64,000 nucleotides of DNA from an uncultured Halomonas sp. (GCF_947501415.1 NZ_CANMVL010000012.1:27843-91842), one strand, 5' to 3'. Shown: positions 26,351-33,762, numbered from the stretch's first letter. The notes: generated by a model not told the origin, from the sequence alone. Numbers and translations are program-made.

Positions 26351-26366
26351 TGGCATGAGGATTGCT
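26351..26366 (+). promoter_or_regulatory. sigma-54 (RpoN) type -24/-12 promoter
   Basis: TGGCATGAGGATTGCT matches TGGCACG-N4-TTGCW except for one position (C to T), with the correct GG-GC spacing. It lies 114 bases upstream of the start codon of the glycine-rich protein and reads towards it. A sigma-54 activator gene lies in the same cluster. Confidence 0.75.
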
Positions 26367-26479
26367 TGGTATTTACCGACTACGAACTCGAGCGTCATTC
26401 AAGGGACCGGGAATAAGCGAGTCAAATAGGTGGCGCAGGTTCGTAGGCTGCAGCAGCAATAACAAATGGAGACATGATC

Positions 26480-27679
26480 ATGAAAAAGCATCTTGTACTC
26501 GCAGGTACGCCTCTACTGGCCTTGGTAATGGCCATTTCTACGGCGCATGCCAACCCAACCGCAACCTTCTCCGATGGAGCCGATCAGGATGTGACCTCCA
26601 CCGCTACCGCTGTGGGAGGCTCTAGCGGTAGTTCTACAGGAGGAGCAGGACTCGGCTTTGGTGCAGGTGGTGCTGGTACCGGCGGTAGCGCCGATGGTGG
26701 TGATGATAACTCCGGAGGCCTGCTCGGCCTCGGCGGAGGTGGTGGTAATGGTGGCACCGGTGGCGCAGGCTCAGGTGCTTATGGCAGCGGCTCCGGCACG
26801 GGCGGCATGGGCGGCTCTACCGGCCGTGGTGGCGACGCCTGGGCCATGAGCGAGTCCTACAACACTTCCACCAGTGTGATCTCTCGCCAGGATATGACGT
26901 CCACTGTCACTGGAGCCCGCATCAATATCAATGGTGGTGCTGGTGCTACCGGTGCTGCCGGTGGTGCCGGTGGTGCGGCATTCTCCCTTAACGTCGGGGT
27001 GGGTGTCGGCGGTAATGGTGGAGCTGGAAATGGCGCACAAGGTGGCAGCGCCGGATCGCTGGGCCTTGGCGCCGGGGTGGGCGGTGATGGTACTGGTACG
27101 GGTACTGGTACCGGGACTGGTGCCGGCCTCGGCTTGGGCGCCGGCGGTAGTGCGGATGCTGGCAGTGGTGCGCTCTCCGCTTCCAATGCCGACAATGACC
27201 AGAACGGCGATGGCGGCTCAGGCGGCTTCCTCGCTCCTGGCGGTGCAGGTGGTTCACAGAATGCCAACTCCACGGCCGGCGCCACTTCAGGGGCCACAGC
27301 CGGCACTGGAGGTGCAGGTAGCGGCACCGGCACCGGTAGCGGTAGCGGTACCGGCACTGGTTCTGGTGCTGGTGGCGACGGCAGCGGTACCGGCTGGGCT
27401 AGCGCAGTGGCTGGCGAAGGCGGCGACGGCTACGGTGGCGGTGGCGGTGGAGGCAGTGCTGCCACAGGTGATGCCTACGCTTATGCAGGTGGTGGCGGTG
27501 CTGGCGGCAACGGTGGTAACGGTGGTGCGGCGTTCCTGAGCACTGGCGCGGCCAACGTCTCCGTGGGAAGCGGGGTGTTCGGTGGCATCAACAACATGAA
27601 CGTATCCACCGGCCTCTATAACTCCCAGTTGTCCGGTACCAGTGTGGCGGCTCACAGCAACGTGAGTATCGGCAACTGA
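26480..27679 (+). CDS. exported glycine-rich low-complexity protein (candidate fibre subunit)
   Basis: A 399-residue protein not recognised as a named family. A signal peptide MKKHLVLAGTPLLALVMAISTAHA is followed by NPTATFSDGADQDVTST. The body is dominated by Gly, with Ser, Thr, Ala and Asn, in runs such as GGAGTGG and GTGTGTGTG, and almost lacks charged or cysteine residues. Two less degenerate islands, SYNTSTSVISRQDMTSTV and the C-terminal GVFGGINNMNVSTGLYNSQL, have the alternating N/S/V pattern of amyloid-like or beta-solenoid adhesins. GGAG eight bases upstream sets the start at 26480 rather than 26474. Position first after the sigma-54 promoter and before a hairpin suggests it is the most abundant product of the cluster. 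Confidence 0.75.
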   Translation: MKKHLVLAGTPLLALVMAISTAHANPTATFSDGADQDVTSTATAVGGSSGSSTGGAGLGFGAGGAGTGGSADGGDDNSGGLLGLGGGGGNGGTGGAGSGAYGSGSGTGGMGGSTGRGGDAWAMSESYNTSTSVISRQDMTSTVTGARININGGAGATGAAGGAGGAAFSLNVGVGVGGNGGAGNGAQGGSAGSLGLGAGVGGDGTGTGTGTGTGAGLGLGAGGSADAGSGALSASNADNDQNGDGGSGGFLAPGGAGGSQNANSTAGATSGATAGTGGAGSGTGTGSGSGTGTGSGAGGDGSGTGWASAVAGEGGDGYGGGGGGGSAATGDAYAYAGGGGAGGNGGNGGAAFLSTGAANVSVGSGVFGGINNMNVSTGLYNSQLSGTSVAAHSNVSIGN

Positions 27680-27717
27680 TCCGGAGCGCATGACGCGCTG
27701 CAACGACGCAACAATCG

Positions 27718-27747
27718 GGAGCCGGTGGAGCAATATCCACTGGCTCC
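27718..27747 (+). terminator. intercistronic hairpin after the glycine-rich gene
   Basis: GGAGCCGGTGGA / TCCACTGGCTCC pair over 12 positions with one G-T, loop of six, 39 bases after the stop codon. It has no U-run, so it could lower read-through or protect the 3' end of the first cistron, raising its level over the downstream genes. Confidence 0.55.
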
Positions 27748-27789
27748 TTGATGAAACGTCCCTAGGGATGGAGTTCGGGAGGTCACGCC

Positions 27790-28293
27790 ATGAATAATAA
27801 AGCGGTTGGTTCATGCTCTGGCATGGGACGTCATCGCCACACGGCGACGGTGTCCCTTTTGCTGGCGGCGGTGCTGTCGGTAGGCACCTCGAGCAGCCTG
27901 GCGGAGACAGGCACAAACCTGTATCAGGAAGTTTCCATGTTCGCTGCGGGAGTCAGTGAGAGTCCGACAGAGGGCATAGAGGGCATAGAGGGCATAGAGG
28001 GCATAGAGGGCTTTGGGGCCATGGAGCATATGGATCTTGCGACGATGGAGCAAGCCAGGGCTCGAGAAGGACAGAGAATTGTCAACGTCAATACGGTCAA
28101 GAGCGTTCAGAAGATGAAGGCGTCGGTGAACGATACCTCCTTCGATATCGGGGGCAACATGGTGTCGGGAAATATCACCTTCGCGCGAGATGCACTGGGT
28201 AGCTATAGCGGTACCGGTATCTTCAGCGCCGTGACTGGCAGCGGAAACTCTATCAACAATGCGGTGGGAATCAGCGTGTTTATCGCGAACTGA
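27790..28293 (+). CDS. small exported protein with tandem GIE repeat (candidate minor subunit)
   Basis: A 167-residue unknown protein. A signal peptide (TATVSLLLAAVLSVGTSSSLA-ETGT) precedes a short region with four GIE tripeptides in a row at about 62-73. The C-terminal half contains SFDIGGNMVSGNITFARDALG and ends GSGNSINNAVGISVFIAN, an N/S-rich beta pattern resembling the C-terminal island of the glycine-rich protein. GGGAGG lies eight bases before the ATG. Gene order between the putative fibre protein and the C39-like peptidase recalls nucleator or accessory genes of fap operons; that is inference. Confidence 0.7.
   Translation: MNNKAVGSCSGMGRHRHTATVSLLLAAVLSVGTSSSLAETGTNLYQEVSMFAAGVSESPTEGIEGIEGIEGIEGFGAMEHMDLATMEQARAREGQRIVNVNTVKSVQKMKASVNDTSFDIGGNMVSGNITFARDALGSYSGTGIFSAVTGSGNSINNAVGISVFIAN
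27969..28011 (+). repeat. 9-base tandem repeat coding for GIE
   Basis: AGAGGGCAT is repeated about four and a half times without mismatch. Because the unit is nine bases, gain or loss of copies keeps the frame and changes only the number of GIE units. Confidence 0.85.
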
Positions 28294-28341
28294 CGCGATA
28301 CATGTTCGCGATATAACACGTCCACCAAGAGATGATTCGCC

Positions 28342-29046
28342 ATGAACGTGTTTCAGAGTCTTTGCTGTGGCATGGCATCACTGCTGCTCACCCTGGGGAG
28401 TCTGGAGGCCATCGCAGGCCAGGTCACCATTGCCAATCGATTTGGCAACTTTCAGGTCGAGGCCAAGAGCCTACAGGAGAAAGGCTGGGACAGGGTGGTT
28501 CGGCAAGAGTACGACTTCAGTTGCGGGTCGGCCGCGGTGGCGACGCTGCTGACCTACCACTATCAGCGTGACACCACCGAGGCCGAGGTCTTCGAGACCA
28601 TGATTCGAGCTGGTGACGCCGAGAAGATTCAGAGATATGGGTTTTCCATGCTCGATATGAAGCGCTACCTGGATGGCAGTGGGCTCAATGCTGACGGGTT
28701 CCGGATCTCGCTGGATGACTTCATTCGCATCGGTGTTCCGGCCATCACCATGGTCAACACCGGTGGCTACAAGCACTTCGTCGTCGTCAAGGGAATCGAT
28801 GCCGACAGTATTCTGGTGGGAGACCCCGCCGCCGGCACCCTGGTGGTGCCCCGCGAGCAGTTCGAACAGCTGTGGAGTGGCACGGTCCTCGGTGCACGTG
28901 CCGAGATTGAGGTGGCCCGCCAGCACTTCAACCATGATCAGGACTGGGCCGTTCGGCCTGAATCTCCGCTCTCAAGAGGCGTGAACCGTTCGAGCGTCGG
29001 TGCCAGCCTGCTGACCCTGCCCGCCTACAACGAACTGGGTCGGTGA
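28342..29046 (+). CDS. exported C39-like cysteine peptidase (FapD-like)
   Basis: A 234-residue protein with a signal peptide (cut near EAIAG-QVTI) and a single C39 domain. Catalytic residues can be placed: C61 in QEYDFSCGSAAVATLL, H145 in GGYKHFVVVKGI and D161 in ILVGDPAAGT. The overall order, including FSMLDMKRYLDGSG and the C-terminal LWSGTVLGARAEIE, matches FapD of the Pseudomonas functional-amyloid operon as I know it. Unlike bacteriocin-processing C39 domains there is no ABC transporter fused or adjacent. It probably processes or helps export the cluster's fibre proteins in the periplasm. The ribosome-binding site is a weak AAGAGA. Confidence 0.85.
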   Translation: MNVFQSLCCGMASLLLTLGSLEAIAGQVTIANRFGNFQVEAKSLQEKGWDRVVRQEYDFSCGSAAVATLLTYHYQRDTTEAEVFETMIRAGDAEKIQRYGFSMLDMKRYLDGSGLNADGFRISLDDFIRIGVPAITMVNTGGYKHFVVVKGIDADSILVGDPAAGTLVVPREQFEQLWSGTVLGARAEIEVARQHFNHDQDWAVRPESPLSRGVNRSSVGASLLTLPAYNELGR

Positions 29047-29061
29047 TAAGGAGATAACACG

Positions 29062-29775
29062 ATGAATTCTCAGACTTTTCGACAAGGTACGGCAAGTCGG
29101 CTTGGGTGGGGATGTGCGGCTGCGCTATTCCTGACGGCGGGCTCTCAGGCTGCAACGCTTTCTACTGAGGTGCTGGCCGAGGCTCCTGCGATGGCCACCT
29201 ATCAGTATTACGAACCTGCCTCGGTTCAAAACGTGGACAGGCTCTATGCCGAGGTATCGCGCTCTCGTGGCGCTCAGGACGGATTTTACCGCGGTACCGT
29301 GATTGCGGATGAGGAAATGGGCCAGATGCGTGCCGGATTCAACATCGGGGGGCTCGACGCGGACTTCGGCGCTCGGCTGCAGACAATGATCGACGACAGG
29401 GTCGAACTGGTTTCTGTGGTTAATTTCACTCAGGCAGGCCCCAGTATCGTATCACAGACCCTGCGTGACTCTGGCGGAGTGGCGGCCCAGGTCGGTTCCG
29501 GCACACTATCTGTGACCGAGCTGACACCAGGTGGCGTGGATCTCACGGGCCTCGCCGACTTTTCGGGTGTTGCCTTGAACGATAGCAAGGGTTTTACCAC
29601 TGCTTTGCATAATATCACCAGGGGGGCCATCGTCAGCGGCGTGGTCAGCAATGCATCGAACCGGAACATTCAACAGAGAATCGATATCAGTGTTCGACTC
29701 AACAACATCGGTGCCCTGGATGCGGCTAGAAAACGGGCTGCGATTCTGGATTCATTCTCCGGTATTCTACGCTGA
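29062..29775 (+). CDS. exported protein of unknown function, last gene of the fibre operon
   Basis: A 237-residue protein not recognised with certainty. A signal peptide ends near LTAGSQA-ATLST. The mature part has a mixed alpha/beta appearance; near the C-terminus NITRGAIVSGVVSNASNRNIQQRIDISVRLNNIG shows the same N/S/V-rich pattern as the two upstream exported proteins. By position it could correspond to FapE or a minor fibre component; this is inference. AAGGAGATAACACG precedes the ATG, 15 bases after the peptidase stop codon, so the two are co-transcribed. Confidence 0.7.
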   Translation: MNSQTFRQGTASRLGWGCAAALFLTAGSQAATLSTEVLAEAPAMATYQYYEPASVQNVDRLYAEVSRSRGAQDGFYRGTVIADEEMGQMRAGFNIGGLDADFGARLQTMIDDRVELVSVVNFTQAGPSIVSQTLRDSGGVAAQVGSGTLSVTELTPGGVDLTGLADFSGVALNDSKGFTTALHNITRGAIVSGVVSNASNRNIQQRIDISVRLNNIGALDAARKRAAILDSFSGILR

Positions 29776-29815
29776 CACCGAATTTTCCACCGTTCCCGCA
29801 TCGATCATTGCCTTA

Positions 29816-29857
29816 ACCATAAACCATAAACCATAAACCATAAACCATAAACCATAA
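29816..29857. repeat. six exact copies of the 7-base unit ACCATAA
   Basis: Six perfect ACCATAA units, plus a partial seventh, lie between the last gene of the fibre operon and the shared terminator. They are non-coding and likely variable in copy number. Confidence 0.9.
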
Positions 29858-29860
29858 CCA

Positions 29861-29903
29861 TAAAAGAGTGAGGCTGCCTGTAAATGGCAGCCTCACTCTT
29901 TTA
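29861..29903. terminator. strong bidirectional terminator between convergent operons
   Basis: A perfect 17-base-pair stem (AAAAGAGTGAGGCTGCC and its complement) with loop TGTAAAT; extending by one T-A pair gives 18. The A-rich left and T-rich right ends make U-tracts on both strands. It separates the plus-strand fibre operon from the minus-strand barrel gene. Confidence 0.92.
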
Positions 29904-29966
29904 TACCTGTTACGTATTTTCGGTCTCTAGTATCTGGTCTCTTGGGGACGTGCCACAAGCGTCAGC

Positions 29967-31067
29967 CTAGAAAACGTTCATGCCGATAGGCATGCGAAAG
30001 GTTAAGGTGGTGTCCGGGGCGTCCTCGGTGATACCAAGCTCGAGCCCAACATTGATATTGACATCGGAATTTAACGAGTAATTCCAGCCCAGCAGGAGAG
30101 AGCCAACGTTCAATGTCTGCGACTGTACCGAGGTGGTGGTACCAGTGTCGACATTGACATAGTCTGTCTTGGTCTTGCCGATAAAGTCGTTCTTGTAGCC
30201 TAGGGTAAAGGAGGTGCGCGGGTTGATCGAGTACGCCATGCCGAAGCTGAGACGTACGGCATCGCCCGGATCGACGTCGCCGACAACGACATTAAGTGGG
30301 TCTTCATTAGCATCAAGGCCAGATAGGCTCTGATTCACACTATCTTCCAGGTGAAAGACATACCCCAGGTTGGCAAAGTAGACCGCCGGTGCCGAGGGCA
30401 GTAGCATGGTGATGCTTGGCTCGATCGAGTGGAAGCCCGTGCCGGTCGAGAGTTCCAGTGGGTTACCTTCGCTATTGCGGTCGATATCGAAGGGCCCATT
30501 GCCGGTGGTGGTCTTGTAGCGCAGGTTGCCGATAAAGAAGGGCATGCCGTTCTGCCCACGGTTCAGCTGATAGTGGGCGGCCAGTTCGATATCCCCCAGG
30601 CTGTCGCCGGAGAGCTCCCGCTCGATATCAAATTTATCGCCTTCAGCTCTATCGATGGGAACACTTATTCTCTCGTTTTCGTCTCGATAGACGTAGGGCA
30701 CTTTCATCTCGAGCTCCAGACGATCGGTAACACCTAGACGGCCGGTCAGCGAGGCGGTGTAATTGTCGCGATCGACGTCCTGAGCCGTGAACACTCCGAT
30801 CAGCAGTGTGCTGAGCACACTGACCCCTTCGAAGGTCATTCGGTTAATGCTCTCGTGGGAGTACTGGAACTCCGGCTCGAGTATCAGGCGTCCACGTGGG
30901 GTTAGTACACCACCATACTCCGCTATGGACTGCACATTGAACTGTGGCTCGCGCTCCGGCGGTTGCTGGCCGACAGGCTGAACAGCCTCCTGAGCCAACA
31001 GAGGTGACGCACTGATAAACAGGAGGGGGGTTGTGACGCCGATTAGTACACGCTGATATGGTGTCAT
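29967..31067 (-). CDS. outer-membrane beta-barrel resembling FapF
   Basis: A 366-residue exported protein: the signal peptide ends near FISASPLLA-QEAVQ, followed by a short disordered Gln/Pro segment and a barrel of alternating strands ending in RMPIGMNVF with a C-terminal aromatic. YGGVLTPRGRLILEPEFQYSH, then FEGVSVLSTLLIGVF and LGVTDRLELEMKVPYVYR, correspond to the barrel region I associate with FapF. Pseudomonas FapF has a coiled-coil N-terminal domain gating the pore; here only about 30 residues precede the barrel, so gating would differ. It likely forms the export pore for the fibre proteins. It lies 21 bases downstream of the regulator gene and is probably co-transcribed with it. Confidence 0.75.
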   Translation of the reverse strand: MTPYQRVLIGVTTPLLFISASPLLAQEAVQPVGQQPPEREPQFNVQSIAEYGGVLTPRGRLILEPEFQYSHESINRMTFEGVSVLSTLLIGVFTAQDVDRDNYTASLTGRLGVTDRLELEMKVPYVYRDENERISVPIDRAEGDKFDIERELSGDSLGDIELAAHYQLNRGQNGMPFFIGNLRYKTTTGNGPFDIDRNSEGNPLELSTGTGFHSIEPSITMLLPSAPAVYFANLGYVFHLEDSVNQSLSGLDANEDPLNVVVGDVDPGDAVRLSFGMAYSINPRTSFTLGYKNDFIGKTKTDYVNVDTGTTTSVQSQTLNVGSLLLGWNYSLNSDVNINVGLELGITEDAPDTTLTFRMPIGMNVF

Positions 31068-31088
31068 GAGTGCATTTCCTGTGGTGAG

Positions 31089-32462
31089 TTACGCTCGGCT
31101 ATCGAGCGGTCGAGGAACGCAGTGCTTGTCTATCAGGCGGTACAGGGTCGCTCGAGAGATGCCGAGATCCTGTGCAGCGTGCAGCGCATGGTTCCTGTTG
31201 CGAGCCAGCGCGGCAGTAACGGCCTCGCGCTCCGCGCAGTTTCGAATATCCTCCAGTGAAGGGCGAGCTCTGACGACGTCCTTGCGTCTTTCCAGTCCGA
31301 GGTCATCAGGCGTGATAAGGCGCTCTTCACACATCACCATGGCGCGTCGCACTCGGTTTAAAAGCTCTCGCACATTGCCTGGCCAGGGGTGTTGGCGCAT
31401 GGTAACAAGACTGTCATGGTTGAAGCCGCGTACTCGGCATGATGTCTCGGCGCGAAACTTCTGGAAGTAGTGCAAGGCCAGGGCCTCGATATCTTCTGGT
31501 CTTTCGCGTAGGGGTGGCGTTCTGGCCTGCAGAACGTTTATGCGATGATACAGGTCCTCACGGAAGTCACCCGACTCTATGGCATTTTCCAGGTCGACAT
31601 GGGTCGCGGCGAGTACCCTGACATCCACCGATATCTCACGCAGGCTGCCGAGACGCTGGATACGATGATCTTCCAGGAATCGTAGCAGGTGTACCTGCAA
31701 CTCCATGGGCAGATCGCCAATTTCGTCGAGAAACAGGGTGCCTCCCGATGCCGATTCGATGATACCGACCTTGCTCTTTCCTGCACCGGTGAAAGCACCT
31801 TTCTCATGTCCGAAAAGTTCAGTCTGGATTAGGCCAGCAGGCAAGGCGCCACAGTTGATGGCGTTGAAGGGACCTTCACGTCTGGTGGAGTGATCGTGAA
31901 TCAGTCTTGCCGTCAGCTCCTTGCCCGTACCAGACTCGCCGGTAATCAGTACCGGTGCATCCACGAGGGCAATTTTCTCGATATCCTTAAGTAATTTCTC
32001 GATAGCATGGGAATTGCCGATCATCTCAATCTTTCGGCCAGGATCGGGAGGTGAGTGGCCGGTCCCGAAATGCGTCGCAAGCAATTCCGAAATGGTGAGT
32101 GTGCTCTCCAGCACATAATTGGCTTCTTCGGGATTCAAGGGAAGGGTGATACAGGCATGACAGTGCCTGGCGATGAAAGCACGCGTCTCGTACTCCTGAA
32201 GACTGTCAACAGTTAATAGTGCAACCCAGAGAGTGCTTGTTGACAGGCTGAGGAGCTTTTCCAGTTCAAGCGAGGACCAGGTGTGGGACGACTCCAGTAG
32301 AATGATACCAATTGGAATCGGTGCTGAAAGAAGAAGCTTCTCTGCCTCTATCAGGCAGCTGGTACGTTGAAACTGCCATGCATACTGTTTTAGCGACAGC
32401 GCTGTGCTTGCTGTCAAACGTTGATCACCTATCATTAGAACATAGCGTGATTTGTCCATCAT
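31089..32462 (-). CDS. sigma-54-dependent transcriptional activator with degenerate receiver-like domain
   Basis: A 457-residue enhancer-binding protein. The N-terminal 130 residues resemble a receiver/VpsR- or FleQ-like domain but lack a clear phospho-acceptor: at the place of the Asp the chain reads IILLESSHTWSS. The AAA+ domain has Walker A ITGESGTGKE, the sigma-54 contact loop EKGAFTGAGKSK, Walker B GGTLFLDEIGDLP and RHPWPGNVRELL-type sensor 2 (QHPWPGNVREL). The C-terminus is a Fis-type HTH (HALHAAQDLGISRATLYRLIDKH). GTG, ATG and ATG in succession make the exact start ambiguous. It is the obvious activator of the sigma-54 promoter at 26351. Confidence 0.9.
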   Translation of the reverse strand: MMDKSRYVLMIGDQRLTASTALSLKQYAWQFQRTSCLIEAEKLLLSAPIPIGIILLESSHTWSSLELEKLLSLSTSTLWVALLTVDSLQEYETRAFIARHCHACITLPLNPEEANYVLESTLTISELLATHFGTGHSPPDPGRKIEMIGNSHAIEKLLKDIEKIALVDAPVLITGESGTGKELTARLIHDHSTRREGPFNAINCGALPAGLIQTELFGHEKGAFTGAGKSKVGIIESASGGTLFLDEIGDLPMELQVHLLRFLEDHRIQRLGSLREISVDVRVLAATHVDLENAIESGDFREDLYHRINVLQARTPPLRERPEDIEALALHYFQKFRAETSCRVRGFNHDSLVTMRQHPWPGNVRELLNRVRRAMVMCEERLITPDDLGLERRKDVVRARPSLEDIRNCAEREAVTAALARNRNHALHAAQDLGISRATLYRLIDKHCVPRPLDSRA

Positions 32463-32916
32463 CACCCTTCAAGCTTTCGCTTGTTATTTGATAACGACCG
32501 ACGCGTCTCGTCGGTTCTGCTGATCATGCTGGCCTCGAGCTCTTCTTACGGGTGTTGAACACTCCATACAGGCCCTGAACTCTTGATGCTCAAGTTCATG
32601 ATGCTCAGCGCTTGCCTCGCTACCACAAGTGTCTCTATCTGGCGTCATTAACCTGACTGTGATGAAGACGGTGTCATTGGAATCTTAGGATAGGGGAAGT
32701 GTTGGTGGTAGATTGATTTTTGTAAAGGTTGAGGTTTAAAAGGTTGCTTTGTGTGTTTTCGTCGACAAGATGCGTTATCCAGGCTTGCGATGCTGCCTGC
32801 CCCTCCTCGACCAAGTGTTGGCCACGACCCTGACCGCCTCGGTGCATGTCTCCGATTATCAGCGTTGGCTGACGGACTCCATTGAGCGTAGCCAATGCTC
32901 GAGGTCACTGCTCAAT
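32463..32916. other. gene-free region upstream of the sigma-54 regulator
   Basis: About 450 bases with no gene I can support; it must hold the promoter of the regulator-barrel unit. Bases are AT-richer than the flanks. Short frames on both strands (for example around 32674-32895 and 32749-32958) have no recognisable family and no convincing start site. Confidence 0.5.
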
Positions 32917-33678
32917 TCAGTTGCTGATGGTAGGAAATGGCGACTGTTGGTCATGTGACTGCATGGCCAGCTGCCGGTCCTGATCGCGGTTGCAGTCGAG
33001 GTAGGTCGAGCTCGCCAGCCACTCCGGGTCGGGATAGTAGGCGAACAGGTACTGCTCCTCCTTGAGGCTGTCGATCAGCGGGTAGGTGATCTCCTGACGA
33101 ACGGCCGGGCATCCCAGGCTGCGGCCCAGGCGGCCGGTCTGTTCGATAAAGGACTCGCTGACATAGTCGGCGCCGTGCATCACGATGGCGCGATCGAAGG
33201 CCAGGTGGTTGACGCCGGGCTCGAGGCCCTCGAGGCGTAGCGAATAGCCGTTGCGTCCGTAGTAGGTGTTCATGGTGCGAAACAGCCCGAGACTCGACTG
33301 GTGGCTCTCCGGTGTATTCGAGAAGCGTGAGGCCAGGGCATCACCGGAGCCGCGGCCATGGGAGACGAGCTCCTCGAAGAGCAGTGTCTTTCGATGCAGG
33401 TCGAAGACCCACAGGCGGGGTTCGCTGGAGGGCCGGGAGTAATCGATCACTGCCAGGCGCTCGGCATCAGGGTCGGCGCATGACAGGGCGTTGGCGGCCA
33501 GCGTGAGCACCTCGCGGCTGGCGTTCGGTGCCAGGCGAGTCAGAGTTCGAGTCAGGGGTTCGCCATCCAGCATCCTGGGGCCAAGAGCCTGGGCGGTGGT
33601 GGGGGCGGCAAGAGCGCAGGCACTGGCTGTCAGACTGGTTGCACAGAGCAGCCAGGCGGCAAGGGTTGATCGCATCAT
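32917..33678 (-). CDS. murein L,D-transpeptidase catalytic-domain protein (YkuD_2 type)
   Basis: A 253-residue exported protein, signal peptide ending near SACALA-APTT. The catalytic region contains LVSHGRGSGDALASRFSNTPES, YYGRNGYSLRLEGLEPG, AIVMHGADYVS and RLGRSLGCPAVR, the last with the active-site cysteine, as in YkuD_2-type proteins. It is predicted to act on peptidoglycan in the periplasm; substrates are not well established. GTG at 33681 and ATGs at 33678 and 33675 are all possible starts. It is divergent from a second L,D-transpeptidase gene with 84 bases between them. Confidence 0.88.
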   Translation of the reverse strand: MMRSTLAAWLLCATSLTASACALAAPTTAQALGPRMLDGEPLTRTLTRLAPNASREVLTLAANALSCADPDAERLAVIDYSRPSSEPRLWVFDLHRKTLLFEELVSHGRGSGDALASRFSNTPESHQSSLGLFRTMNTYYGRNGYSLRLEGLEPGVNHLAFDRAIVMHGADYVSESFIEQTGRLGRSLGCPAVRQEITYPLIDSLKEEQYLFAYYPDPEWLASSTYLDCNRDQDRQLAMQSHDQQSPFPTISN

Positions 33679-33762
33679 CACTTCGACTCTCTTGGTTTCT
33701 CGCTATGATGTAAGGGCGAGAAGGGTTCATCAAGTTAGCAATAAACGATACTGGGGGTGAAC

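Larger units (their letters stand above)
25852..26479. other. long gene-free, AT-richer region upstream of the glycine-rich protein gene
   Basis: No convincing gene. The patatin promoter must lie in the first part. The second half (26,100-26,470) is AT-rich compared with the window and carries the inverted repeat 26231-26252 and the sigma-54 type promoter 26351-26366 described separately. TATAGCCTATATATAGCG near 26,200 is a partial palindrome of unknown meaning. Confidence 0.6.

Noticed and set aside
26874..27357. Pro/Val- and Pro-rich frames antisense or shifted over the glycine-rich gene
   Set aside because: They mirror Gly codons on the other strand (GGN to NCC, proline) and lack signal peptide or ribosome-binding site.
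32674..32958. Small frames in the gap before the YkuD_2 gene (both strands)
   Set aside because: No family similarity recognised, no convincing start signal; not reported as genes.
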